From contig JABUSR010000053.1 of the NCBI GenBank assembly GCA_021442645.1, positions 1 to 10,340 on the forward strand: a stretch of 10,340 nt of DNA, in the 5' to 3' direction. Below the pieces are notes generated by a model that was given only the letters and a program-made list of their open reading frames with translations, had not been told where the DNA came from and made no database searches. This DNA is from Ruminiclostridium sp. (lineage in GTDB: Bacteria; Bacillota; Clostridia; Oscillospirales; Oscillospiraceae). The translations under genes and the position numbers were made by a program. Below, piece after piece: positions 1 to 7,006 of the stretch (within the stretch, counting starts at the first letter, position 1; each line of letters begins with the position of its first letter).

Positions 1-1581
1 CGCCTTATCGAATTCCATGTGGACTGCCCCGAGAATTTTAACTTCGGCTATGACGTGGTGGATGAGACTGCCCGCATGGCCCCGGACAAGCGGGCTATGG
101 TCTGGTGCAGCGGGGAGGGGGAGGAGCGCACCTTCACCTTTCGGGACATCAGTCGCCTGAGTAATCGGGCGGCCAATGTTTTTCGGTCTGCAGGAATTTG
201 CCGGGGGGACCGGGTCATGGTGGTGCTTAAGCGTCACTATGAGTACTGGTTTACGGCGGTGGCCCTCCACAAGCTGGGGGCTATCCTCATCCCCATGACC
301 CACATGCTCACAGAGGACGATATCGTCTACCGGATGGGTTGCACTCCTGTCCAGGGAGTGATATGTACTACCCAGGACGGGGTCCCGGCGCGGGTCCGGG
401 CAGCTGCCCAGCGGCGAGGCCTGTCCTGCCGGATGTGGACCGTCCAGGGGGAGGCGGAGGGGTACGAGAATCTTACTGTCGCTATGGAAACTGCTGAGGA
501 GGAGCTGGAGCGCCAGCCCACCCTGGCCAGCGACCCCATGGTACTCTATTTCACATCTGGCACCACCGGTTACCCCAAAGGCGTGGTCCACGACTTCACC
601 TATCCCCTGGCCCATGTGGTCACTGCCAAATACTGGAACCAAGCGGAGCCCGACGGTCTCCACTTCACTGTGGCGGAGACCGGCTGGGCAAAGGCCTCCT
701 GGGGTAAGATTTACGGTCAGTGGCTGATAGGGTGTGCGGTGATGGTATTCGATTTTGACAACTTTGATCCCAAAAAGCTCACTTCGGTCATTAATCGCTA
801 TGGCGTGACATCTTTCTGTGCCCCGCCCACGGTGTATCGGTACCTGGTGAAGAAGGGTGTCCCCGCTATGCCAACACTCCGCCATGCGGCCACTGCTGGG
901 GAACAGTTAGCGCCGGAGGTGTTCCGCCGGTTCACCGAGAAGACCGGGTTGCCTTTGATGGAAGGCTACGGCCAGACGGAGACTGCCCTGCTCATGGCCA
1001 ACTTCCGGGGCTGCACTCCGGTGGAGGGCTCCATGGGCCGCCCCTCACCGCTCTATCATATTGAATTGCGGCGGAAAGATGGGACCCCGGTGCCGGCAGG
1101 TGAAATCGGGGAAATCGTCATTCTTTCGCCGGAGAGCGGGAGACAGGTGGGCCTCTTCTCTTACTACCTGGGGGACCAGGCCCTCCAGGCTCAGGTCTGG
1201 AAGGACGGGGTCTATCATACAGGAGACGCTGCCTGGAAAGATAATGATGGAAACTACTGGTTTCACGGCCGATTTGATGATATAATCAAAACAGGCGGTT
1301 TTCGTGTGGGCCCCTTTGAGGTGGAAAACGTTCTGATGGAGCATCCTGCCGTGCTGGAGTGCAGTGTGGTGGGGGTGCCCGATTCCCTGCGTGGGCAGGC
1401 CATCAAGGCGGTCATCGTGCTCACAGCCGACCGGGCCCCGGATCGGGACCTAGAACTGGAGATCAAGGCGTTTGCCAATGGAAGAATGGCGGAGTACAAA
1501 TGGATTAGAAAGATCGAGTTTGTCCCGGCCATGCCCAAGACCATCAGCGGCAAGATACGGAAAACCGAACTGCGCCGGTGA
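1..1581 (+). CDS. AMP-forming acyl-CoA synthetase, medium-chain/acetyl-CoA synthetase-like (5' partial)
   Basis: The product activates a carboxylic acid with ATP to an acyl-adenylate and then forms the acyl-CoA, in the cytoplasm. The reading frame is open from base 1, and the residues before the GTG at 19 fit the family's N-terminus, so the true start lies upstream. Numbering from that GTG, the ATP/phosphate loop YFTSGTTGYPKG is at residues 177-188. The TGWAKASWGK segment, typical of the medium-chain/butyryl-CoA synthetase branch, starts at 221. The adenylate motif EGYGQTE is at 315-321, YHTGD at 399-403, and the C-terminal SGK with the catalytic lysine (K512) is 9 residues from the end. All the core motifs are present, so the enzyme should be active. 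The substrate cannot be read from sequence; medium-chain, branched or aromatic acids are possible. The regulator gene follows 29 bases later, probably in the same transcript. Confidence 0.9.
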   Translation, partial: RLIEFHVDCPENFNFGYDVVDETARMAPDKRAMVWCSGEGEERTFTFRDISRLSNRAANVFRSAGICRGDRVMVVLKRHYEYWFTAVALHKLGAILIPMTHMLTEDDIVYRMGCTPVQGVICTTQDGVPARVRAAAQRRGLSCRMWTVQGEAEGYENLTVAMETAEEELERQPTLASDPMVLYFTSGTTGYPKGVVHDFTYPLAHVVTAKYWNQAEPDGLHFTVAETGWAKASWGKIYGQWLIGCAVMVFDFDNFDPKKLTSVINRYGVTSFCAPPTVYRYLVKKGVPAMPTLRHAATAGEQLAPEVFRRFTEKTGLPLMEGYGQTETALLMANFRGCTPVEGSMGRPSPLYHIELRRKDGTPVPAGEIGEIVILSPESGRQVGLFSYYLGDQALQAQVWKDGVYHTGDAAWKDNDGNYWFHGRFDDIIKTGGFRVGPFEVENVLMEHPAVLECSVVGVPDSLRGQAIKAVIVLTADRAPDRDLELEIKAFANGRMAEYKWIRKIEFVPAMPKTISGKIRKTELRR

Positions 1582-1594
1582 CGGAAGGGCCGAA

Positions 1595-1603
1595 AAAGGA
1601 GGG
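1595..1603 (+). promoter_or_regulatory. Ribosome binding site that sets the TetR start
   Basis: AAAGGAGGG lies 7 bases before the ATG at 1611. It makes this ATG a better start than the in-frame GTG at 1578, which overlaps the stop codon of the synthetase and has no comparable site in front of it. Confidence 0.75.
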
Positions 1604-1610
1604 CGAGCCA

Positions 1611-2189
1611 ATGCCAGGGCAGACCAGGCGGAACAGCAAGCGGGAGGCACTCATCGAGGCCGGTATCCGAGAAATTAACAAGAACGGGATTGCCGGCTTC
1701 TCCATGCGCCGGGTGGCCGATGAGTGTGGACTCTCCTGCGGCGCCCCCTACAAGCATTTTGGGGATCGCAGGGCGTTCATCGCTGCGGTGATCGAGCACG
1801 TAAATGGTCAGTGGCGGATCCGGCAAACGGAGGTCGTGGCAGGGTGCGAGGGAGACACACGGCGTCAGATTGTAGAGATTAGCGTGGAATATGTGAAGTT
1901 CCTCATGGATCACCCTCACTTCCGTTCAATACTCACTATGAAGGATGATGGATTCGACAACGTCTACCACCGGCTCCGGGGGGAATTGAGTAGCATGACC
2001 CAGCGATTGGTAAAGGAATACTGCGACAGCGTGGAGATGCCTGCGGACATCCGCTACCGAAAGGTCTACGCTATCCGATCCTTTATCTATGGGGCGGTCA
2101 TCATGTTTGACAACGGTGAGATGACCTACGATGCCCATGCCCTGGAGATCCTGCGGCACAACATCGACCGGGAGTTCGACCTTCCATAA
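1611..2189 (+). CDS. TetR/AcrR-family transcriptional regulator
   Basis: This is a 192-residue protein of the usual TetR length. The N-terminal DNA-binding domain spans roughly residues 9-56: a basic first helix, then a helix-turn-helix with the pattern FSMRRVADECGLS (30-42) and the typical recognition end GAPYKHFGDR (44-53). The remainder is alpha-helical and variable, as expected for a ligand-binding and dimerisation domain. The start at 1611 is chosen from its ribosome binding site; using the GTG at 1578 would add 11 charged residues before the conserved domain. It is closely coupled to the acyl-CoA synthetase, so it probably represses that gene and responds to an acyl-CoA or free acid. 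This is inference from context and family habit. No operator could be identified because the synthetase promoter is outside the window. Confidence 0.88.
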   Translation: MPGQTRRNSKREALIEAGIREINKNGIAGFSMRRVADECGLSCGAPYKHFGDRRAFIAAVIEHVNGQWRIRQTEVVAGCEGDTRRQIVEISVEYVKFLMDHPHFRSILTMKDDGFDNVYHRLRGELSSMTQRLVKEYCDSVEMPADIRYRKVYAIRSFIYGAVIMFDNGEMTYDAHALEILRHNIDREFDLP

Positions 2190-2206
2190 GGAATATTGTG
2201 AGCCCG

Positions 2207-2242
2207 AAGGCCCCAAAGTCAATGGCTTTGGGGCCTTTTTTT
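2207..2242 (+). terminator. Rho-independent terminator of the synthetase-TetR unit
   Basis: A perfect 10-bp stem, GGCCCCAAAG (2209-2218) with CTTTGGGGCC (2226-2235), has a 7-base loop and is followed directly by seven T. Two A before the stem can pair with the first T residues. It isolates the upstream unit from the glycine cleavage operon. Confidence 0.93.
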
Positions 2243-2265
2243 CACAAATTGCAATAAAAATATCG

Positions 2266-2294
2266 TTGACAGGGAGAAAGGGGATTACTATAAT
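2266..2294 (+). promoter_or_regulatory. Consensus sigma-A promoter of the glycine cleavage operon
   Basis: The -35 box TTGACA (2266-2271) and the -10 box TATAAT (2289-2294) both match the consensus exactly and are separated by 17 bases, the optimum spacing. Initiation is expected near 2300-2303, about 60 bases before the first riboswitch helix. With such a strong promoter, control probably rests mostly on the downstream riboswitch. Confidence 0.9.
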
Positions 2295-2359
2295 AAAATA
2301 GAAAGTGGCATTCTGTAAGGGGTGTCGGCAGAGACAATAAAATACAAATTTCGAATGAA

Positions 2360-2514
2360 AAAATCGGGAGATACCGCCGCAGGTGGAGCCGAAGGGGCCG
2401 CAGAAACTCTCAGGCAAAGAGGACCGGTTTTGGACGAAACTCCGGAGAGCGAGCTGTCTCGCACCGATGAGGCAATCCCCCGCAGGGGAGAATCTTTCAG
2501 GTCCCAATACGGAG
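2360..2514 (+). ncRNA. Tandem glycine riboswitch (two aptamers, gcvT leader)
   Basis: Aptamer 1 is closed by P1 pairing AAAATCGG (2360-2367) with CCGGTTTT (2424-2431). Inside it lie the family core strings GGGAGA, GCCGAAGGGGC and ACTCTCAGGCAAA, followed by AGAGGACCG. The linker GGACGAAACTCCGGAGAG is the conserved inter-aptamer segment. Aptamer 2 is closed by a short P1, CTCCG (2440-2444) with CGGAG (2510-2514). It contains a hairpin GCGAG/CTCGC (2449-2462), the core ACCGATGAGGCAA, a CCCC/GGGG hairpin, and AATCTTTCAGG. I compared these with the Vibrio cholerae and Bacillus gcvT leader layout from memory; the match is strong, although no covariance search was run. Glycine binding in the gcvT class normally turns expression on. 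Confidence 0.93.
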
Positions 2515-2568
2515 GCACAGCACCTGCCGCAGTGAAGACTGCAGGCGGGCTCTGTGTCTCTGTTTTTT
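2510..2568 (+). terminator. Riboswitch expression platform: attenuator terminator
   Basis: Bases 2510-2520 (CGGAGGCACAG) can pair with 2552-2562 (CTGTGTCTCTG), with a few G-T wobbles, and 2523-2533 with 2538-2549 around a GAAG loop, giving a long hairpin directly before six T (2563-2568). The base of this hairpin uses 2510-2514, which is also the 3' strand of aptamer 2 P1. The two structures therefore exclude each other. Glycine-bound RNA should hold 2510-2514 in P1, weaken the terminator and let RNA polymerase continue into gcvT. Confidence 0.88.
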
Positions 2569-2611
2569 AGGAACCGAACGAATTGCACGAAATAGAAAAG
2601 GAGCGAGTATT

Positions 2612-3703
2612 ATGGAACTGAAAACCCCTCTCTATGATGTTCATGTAGAGGAAGGTGGCAAGATCGTCCCCTTCGCAGGTTACCTGCTGCCCGTCCAGTA
2701 CGAGGCATCTGGCGTCATCAAGGAGCATATGGCGGTCCGCCAGGAGTGTGGCCTGTTTGACGTGTCTCACATGGGTGAGATTCTGTTTACCGGCCCCACC
2801 GCTCTGGCCAGCCTGAACCACCTGCTGACCAACGACTATAGCAACATGCCCTTGAACAAGGTCCGCTACGGTGTGATGTGCACCCCTGAGGGCGGTACCA
2901 TTGACGACCTGGTGGTCTATAAGTTCGGCGAAGAGGCCTACCTAGTAGTGGTCAATGCCTCCAACCGTGAGAAGGATTATGCACACATGGCAAAGAATGT
3001 CCTGGAAGGCACCAAGTGCGAGGACATCTCTGATACTGTGGCTCAGGTGGCACTGCAGGGCCCCAAGGCTCCTGCTATCATGAAGAAGCTGCTGGCTGAG
3101 GATCAGATCCCCAAGGGCTACTACACCGCACTGCCTAACATTATGATCAACGGCATCAAGACCATGATTTCCCGCACCGGCTACACTGGTGAGCTGGGCT
3201 ATGAGATTTACTGTGCCAAGGAAGATGCTGTGAAGCTGTGGAAGACCCTTCGCGAGGCAGGTGAGGAGTTCGGCTTGATCCCCTGCGGTTTGGGCGCACG
3301 CGACACCCTTCGTCTGGAGGCGGCAATGCCTCTGTATGGCCATGAGATGGACGAGACCATCTCCCCCCTGGAAGCCGGCCTGGACTTCGGCGTGAAGCTG
3401 AGCAAGGACGAGTTCATCGGCAGAGATGCTCTGGTAGCTGCCGGCGCACCCAAGCGTGTCCGCGTGGGTCTGGCTGTGACCGGCCGCGGTATCGTCCGTG
3501 AGCACCAGGATGTCTTCGTGGCTGGCGAGAAGATTGGCGTTTCCACGTCCGGTACCCACTGCCCATACCTGGGAAAGGCTATCGCCATGGCCCTGGTGGA
3601 TGCCAAGTATGCCGAAATCGGCACCGCTGTGGAAGTTGAAGTCCGCGGCCGCCGCGTGGCCTGCGAGGTCATTCCCCTGCCTTTCTATACCAGAGGAAAG
3701 TGA
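2612..3703 (+). CDS. gcvT: Glycine cleavage system T protein (aminomethyltransferase)
   Basis: GcvT takes the aminomethyl group from the lipoyl arm of GcvH, moves the one-carbon unit to tetrahydrofolate as 5,10-methylene-THF and releases ammonia. The 363-residue length is normal. Visible family landmarks are TPLYDVH at the N-terminus, FDVSHMGE (49-56), GGTIDDLVVY (94-103) whose second Asp (D99) corresponds to the folate-binding catalytic Asp, NASNREKDY (115-123), GYTGELGYEIY (190-200) and GLGARDTLRLEA (226-237). The C-terminal barrel domain ends in the usual GRGIVR and PYLGKAIAMALV segments. AAAGGAG at 2597-2603, 8 bases upstream, supports the ATG. It is the first gene behind the glycine riboswitch. 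Arg codons are almost all CGC/CGT, as in highly expressed genes. Confidence 0.97.
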   Translation: MELKTPLYDVHVEEGGKIVPFAGYLLPVQYEASGVIKEHMAVRQECGLFDVSHMGEILFTGPTALASLNHLLTNDYSNMPLNKVRYGVMCTPEGGTIDDLVVYKFGEEAYLVVVNASNREKDYAHMAKNVLEGTKCEDISDTVAQVALQGPKAPAIMKKLLAEDQIPKGYYTALPNIMINGIKTMISRTGYTGELGYEIYCAKEDAVKLWKTLREAGEEFGLIPCGLGARDTLRLEAAMPLYGHEMDETISPLEAGLDFGVKLSKDEFIGRDALVAAGAPKRVRVGLAVTGRGIVREHQDVFVAGEKIGVSTSGTHCPYLGKAIAMALVDAKYAEIGTAVEVEVRGRRVACEVIPLPFYTRGK

Positions 3704-3761
3704 TTTTTCAGGGCGGGCGCCGCCCACCAATGACGATTTGTTAATTAAAAAATAATTTTTT

Positions 3762-3766
3762 GGAGG
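3762..3766 (+). promoter_or_regulatory. Ribosome binding site that sets the gcvH start
   Basis: GGAGG lies 8 bases before the ATG at 3775. The in-frame TTG at 3760 overlaps this site and cannot be the start. An A6-TAA-T6 inverted repeat (3747-3761) abuts the site and could form a weak AT-only hairpin. Confidence 0.8.
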
Positions 3767-3774
3767 AACCTATT

Positions 3775-4158
3775 ATGTCTATCATTCCTGCTGAACTGAA
3801 GTATTCCAAGTCCCACGAGTGGGTGAAGGAAGAAGACGGTGTCTTCACCGTCGGCCTGACCGACTTTGCACAGAATGCCCTGGGCGACATCGTGTTCATC
3901 AACCTGCCCGAGGAAGGCGATGAGGTCACCGCCGGCGAGTCCTTCTCCGACGTGGAATCCGTCAAGGCTGTTTCCGACGTATTCTCCCCCGTCACCGGCA
4001 CCGTCTGCGCAGTGAACGAAGAGCTGCTGGACGACCCTGCACAGGTCAACGAGGCGCCCTATGAGGCATGGCTGATCAAGGTCAACAATGTTTCTGAGAA
4101 GGAAGAACTGCTGGACGCAGAAGGCTATGAGGCAGTCGTAGCAGCTGAGGAGGCATAA
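3775..4158 (+). CDS. gcvH: Glycine cleavage system H protein (lipoyl carrier)
   Basis: GcvH carries the lipoamide arm that shuttles the aminomethyl intermediate between the P protein, T protein and dihydrolipoyl dehydrogenase. It has 127 residues, the standard length. The N-terminal YSKSHEWV (10-17) and the lipoylation hairpin DVESVKAVSDV, with the acceptor lysine K64, are both intact, followed by SPVTGTV. The C-terminus ends in an acidic, Ala-rich tail. The start at 3775 has GGAGG 8 bases upstream. It is separated from gcvT by 71 bases containing a small GC hairpin, and gcvPA begins 2 bases after its stop. LplA, encoded later in the operon, is the probable enzyme that loads K64. Confidence 0.97.
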   Translation: MSIIPAELKYSKSHEWVKEEDGVFTVGLTDFAQNALGDIVFINLPEEGDEVTAGESFSDVESVKAVSDVFSPVTGTVCAVNEELLDDPAQVNEAPYEAWLIKVNNVSEKEELLDAEGYEAVVAAEEA

Positions 4159-4160
4159 GT

Positions 4161-5471
4161 ATGGGCAGCTACATTCCCGCAACCCGGGAAGAGCGGCAGA
4201 AAATGCTGGAGAGCGTCGGTCTGACCTCCATGGACCAACTGTATGCCATTGTGCCTGAAGTGGCCCGGGTGAAAAGCTTGGACCTGCCTGAGGGCATGAG
4301 CGAGGTAGAAGTGTCCCGGAAGGTCTCTGCCCTGGCCGATAAAAACCAGCAGTTCCGTAGCATCTTCCGCGGCGCCGGCGCATATCGCCACTATATCCCC
4401 TCTGTCGTGAAGACCATCACTACCAAAGAGGAGTTCCTGACCGCATACACCCCCTATCAGGCTGAAATCAGCCAGGGCGTGCTGCAGTCCATTTTTGAGT
4501 ATCAGACACAGATGTGTGAACTCACCGGTATGGATGTGTCCAACGCCTCCGTCTACGACGGGGCCGTGGCCGCTGCTGAGGCAGTCTTTATGTGTCAGGA
4601 GAGAAAGCGCGCTACCGCTGTCATCTCTGGCACAACCGACCCTCAAACCATCGCTGTTATCAAGACTTACTGCGAGAGCCGTGACGTTCCTGTGGTGGTC
4701 ATCCCTGCCGACAACTGCTCCACTGATTTGGAGGCACTGAAGGTTGCCCTGACCAAGGAGACCGCTGCTGTCTTCGTCCAGAGCCCCAACTACTATGGTG
4801 TGATCGAGGATATGGACGCCGTGGTGACAGCCACCCACGAAGTGGGCGCAAAGGTCATCATGGGAACCAACCCCATTGCCATGGGTCTGCTGAAGACCCC
4901 CGGCGAGTACGGTGCTGACATTGCAGTGGCAGAGGGGCAGCCCTTGGGTATGCCTCTGGGCTTTGGCGGCCCCTATTTGGGCATCATGACCTGCACCAGT
5001 GCAATGATTCGTAAGCTGCCCGGTCGTATCGTTGGCCAGACCACCGACCACGACGGCCGCCGTGCTTTCGTTCTGACCCTGCAGGCCCGTGAGCAGCACA
5101 TCCGCCGTGAGAAGGCCTCTTCCAATATCTGCTCCAACGAGGCTTTGTGCGCTATGACTGCTTCCGTCTACCTGGCAGCTGTTGGCCCCAAGGGCCTGCG
5201 CCAGGTGGCAGAGAGCTCTGCCGCTCACGCTCACTATCTGGCCGCTGAGCTGGAGAAGATCGGCTTCAAGCTCCGTGCTGACAAGCCCTTCTTCCATGAA
5301 TTCCTGACCGACTGCCCCGTGGCTCCCGAGAAGATCTGCGCTGCTCTGGAAGAGCGCGGCATCTTGGGCGGCCTGCCTGTGGACGGTGGCATCCTGTGGT
5401 GCTGCACGGAGCTGAACAGCCGCAGTGATATCGACAGCCTGGTGGCTATCCTTGGGGAGGTGTGCGCATAA
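4161..5471 (+). CDS. gcvPA: Glycine dehydrogenase (decarboxylating) subunit 1, N-terminal half P protein
   Basis: This is one half of the split P protein found in many Firmicutes, thermophiles and archaea; it pairs with GcvPB to decarboxylate glycine. The 436 residues match the usual subunit 1 length. Characteristic segments are IPATREER near the N-terminus, FRGAGAYRHYIP (69-80), TPYQAEISQG (97-106), FEYQT (112-116), NASVYDG (128-134), and REQHIRREKASSNICSN in the C-terminal part. It has the type I aminotransferase-like fold but no PLP-lysine, as expected for this half. GAGGAGG at 4147-4153, inside the end of gcvH, lies 7 bases before the ATG, so translation of the two is probably coupled. 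Its stop overlaps the gcvPB start by one base. Confidence 0.97.
   Translation: MGSYIPATREERQKMLESVGLTSMDQLYAIVPEVARVKSLDLPEGMSEVEVSRKVSALADKNQQFRSIFRGAGAYRHYIPSVVKTITTKEEFLTAYTPYQAEISQGVLQSIFEYQTQMCELTGMDVSNASVYDGAVAAAEAVFMCQERKRATAVISGTTDPQTIAVIKTYCESRDVPVVVIPADNCSTDLEALKVALTKETAAVFVQSPNYYGVIEDMDAVVTATHEVGAKVIMGTNPIAMGLLKTPGEYGADIAVAEGQPLGMPLGFGGPYLGIMTCTSAMIRKLPGRIVGQTTDHDGRRAFVLTLQAREQHIRREKASSNICSNEALCAMTASVYLAAVGPKGLRQVAESSAAHAHYLAAELEKIGFKLRADKPFFHEFLTDCPVAPEKICAALEERGILGGLPVDGGILWCCTELNSRSDIDSLVAILGEVCA
5454..5460 (+). promoter_or_regulatory. Ribosome binding site for gcvPB, inside gcvPA
   Basis: GGGGAGG lies 10 bases before the ATG at 5471. It supports that ATG over the in-frame GTG at 5462, which would be only one base away from the site. 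Confidence 0.7.
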
Positions 5472-6907
5472 TGAAACTGCTGTTTGAACGGAGTTGCCCC
5501 GGCCGCGGTGCCGAACTGATTCCTGCCTGTGATGTCCCCACCGTTGCGTTTGACGCTGGCCTGGTGCGCAATGCAGCCCCCCGGTTGCCCGAAATCTCCG
5601 AGATTGATTTGGGCCGCCACTATACCGAGCTGGCTAAGCAGACCCACGGCGTGAACGACGGCTTCTATCCGCTGGGCTCCTGCACTATGAAGTACAATCC
5701 CCGTATCAACGAGGAGATGGCTGCGCTGCCCGGCTTCACCCAGATTCACCCCCTGCAGCCCGTTGAGACTGCACAGGGCTGTCTGGAAGCTATGTACACC
5801 GCAGAGAAACTGCTGTGCGAGATTACCGGCATGGATGGTATGACCCTCCAGCCCGCAGCCGGTGCCCATGGTGAGTACACCGGTCTGCTGCTGATCCGCA
5901 AGTATCATCAGTCCCGCGGGGACACCGCCCGTACGAAAATCATCGTTCCTGACTCCGCCCATGGCACCAACCCCGCCTCCGCTACCATGGCAGGCTTTAA
6001 GGTCGTGTCCGTGCCCTCTAACCCTGAGGGGGGCGTGGATTTGGACGCTCTGCGTAAGGCTGTCGGCCCAGATACTGCCGGCCTGATGCTGACCAACCCC
6101 AATACCGTCGGCCTGTTCGACGCCAACATCCTGGAAATTACCAAGATTATCCATGATGCCGGAGGTCTGTGCTACTATGACGGCGCAAATCTGAACGCAG
6201 TTATGGGCCATGTTCGCCCCGGCGACATGGGCTTCGACTGTGTCCACCTGAACCTGCATAAGACCTTTTCCACCCCCCACGGCGGCGGCGGCCCCGGTAG
6301 CGGCCCTGCAGGCTGCAAGGCTTTCCTGGAGCCCTTCTTGCCCACCCCCCGTGTGAAGAAGACGGAGAACGGTTACGAGTTCTATGCCCCCGACCAGTCC
6401 ATGGGCCGCGTCCGCGGTTACTATGGCAACTTCCTGGTGGTCATCCGTGCCCTGACCTATATTCTGACTCTGGGCAAGGAGGGCATCCCCGAGGCCTCTG
6501 AGAATGCCGTTCTGAACGCCAACTATCTGATGAAGAAGCTGGAAGGCGTCTATGACATGGCTTGCAATGGCCTGTGTATGCATGAGTTTGTCATGACCCT
6601 GGAGCATACCGCCCACGACATTGGCGTTACCGCCATGGACGTGGCCAAGCGTCTGCTTGACTTTGGTATGCATCCTCCCACGATGTACTTCCCGCTGATT
6701 GTCCACGAAGCTCTCATGGTGGAGCCCACCGAGACCGAGAGTCCCGAGACTCTGGACGAGGCTGCAGAAGTCTTCCTGAAGATTATGGAAGAGGCAAAGG
6801 CGGATCCTGAGAGCTTGCATCATGCACCCCACAACTGCGCCATCAGCCGCCCTGACGAGGTTACTGCTGCACGTTCTCCCGTCGTGCGCTACGACTTCGG
6901 CGCCTGA
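5471..6907 (+). CDS. gcvPB: Glycine dehydrogenase (decarboxylating) subunit 2, C-terminal half P protein with PLP site
   Basis: This is the PLP-bearing half of the split glycine decarboxylase, which releases CO2 from glycine and puts the aminomethyl group on GcvH lipoamide. The 478-residue length is normal for subunit 2. The sequence shows GFYPLGSCTMKYNP near residue 65, then PAAGAHGEY, the DSAHGTNPAS segment, YYDGANLNA, and LNLHKTFSTPHGGGGPG, where K264 is the lysine expected to form the Schiff base with PLP and the Gly-rich loop follows. The C-terminal HHAPH motif is also present. Start and stop overlap (TAATG) with gcvPA, which fits the equal amounts needed for the heterotetramer. Codon usage is strongly biased to CGC/CGT, CTG and GGC. 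Confidence 0.97.
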   Translation: MKLLFERSCPGRGAELIPACDVPTVAFDAGLVRNAAPRLPEISEIDLGRHYTELAKQTHGVNDGFYPLGSCTMKYNPRINEEMAALPGFTQIHPLQPVETAQGCLEAMYTAEKLLCEITGMDGMTLQPAAGAHGEYTGLLLIRKYHQSRGDTARTKIIVPDSAHGTNPASATMAGFKVVSVPSNPEGGVDLDALRKAVGPDTAGLMLTNPNTVGLFDANILEITKIIHDAGGLCYYDGANLNAVMGHVRPGDMGFDCVHLNLHKTFSTPHGGGGPGSGPAGCKAFLEPFLPTPRVKKTENGYEFYAPDQSMGRVRGYYGNFLVVIRALTYILTLGKEGIPEASENAVLNANYLMKKLEGVYDMACNGLCMHEFVMTLEHTAHDIGVTAMDVAKRLLDFGMHPPTMYFPLIVHEALMVEPTETESPETLDEAAEVFLKIMEEAKADPESLHHAPHNCAISRPDEVTAARSPVVRYDFGA

Positions 6908-6938
6908 TCGCATCACGCAAGCAGCCTACCTGTTGATT

Positions 6939-6966
6939 ACCCCGGCGGCGTGTACGCCGCCGGGGT
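6939..6966 (+). other. GC-rich stem-loop between gcvPB and lplA without a T-run
   Basis: A perfect 12-bp stem, ACCCCGGCGGCG (6939-6950) with its complement (6955-6966), has a TGTA loop. It is followed by CTTGCATATCC, not by a run of T, so it is not a classical intrinsic terminator. It may act as an mRNA-end stabiliser, a processing boundary or a partial terminator that lowers expression of lplA and lpd relative to the gcv genes. Confidence 0.75.
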
Positions 6967-6990
6967 CTTGCATATCCTTAAGGAGGGGAA

Positions 6991-7005
6991 ATGCGGGAGG
7001 TGTGA
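6991..7005 (+). other. Possible four-codon leader frame ahead of lplA
   Basis: ATG at 6991 has AAGGAGGGG at 6980-6988 just upstream and encodes M-R-E-V before TGA at 7003-7005, one base before the lplA ATG. The spacing from the AAGGAGG core is only about 4 bases, which is short. It could couple translation into lplA or could be chance. Confidence 0.25.
6995..7000 (+). promoter_or_regulatory. Ribosome binding site that sets the lplA start
   Basis: GGGAGG lies 6 bases before the ATG at 7007. An in-frame GTG at 6950 would add 19 residues encoded by the stem-loop and leader, with no family similarity, so it is not used here. Confidence 0.7.
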
Positions 7006-7006
7006 A

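Noticed and set aside
1578..1610. GTG start at 1578 overlapping the synthetase stop, giving a longer TetR protein
   Set aside because: The ATG at 1611 has a strong AAAGGAGGG at good spacing, and the extra residues precede the conserved DNA-binding domain.
2322..2570. Open frame of about 82 codons on the + strand upstream of gcvT
   Set aside because: It covers the glycine riboswitch and its attenuator, has no convincing ribosome binding site, and its sequence is explained by the conserved RNA.
3760..3774. TTG start at 3760 for a longer GcvH
   Set aside because: The TTG overlaps the GGAGG that serves the ATG at 3775.
5234..6916. Long open frame of about 560 codons on the - strand, opposite gcvPB
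   Set aside because: It lies entirely opposite well-supported gcv genes, and its product is rich in His, Gly and Gln with no domain. It results from the strong codon bias of the sense genes. The same applies to the frame at 4125-5297.
6939..6966. Full intrinsic terminator ending the operon after gcvPB
   Set aside because: The stem is strong but no T-run follows, and the next genes (lplA, lpd) belong to the same pathway with no promoter visible between them.
6950..7006. GTG start at 6950 for a longer LplA
   Set aside because: This start lies inside the perfect stem-loop and has no ribosome binding site; the added residues do not resemble the family N-terminus.
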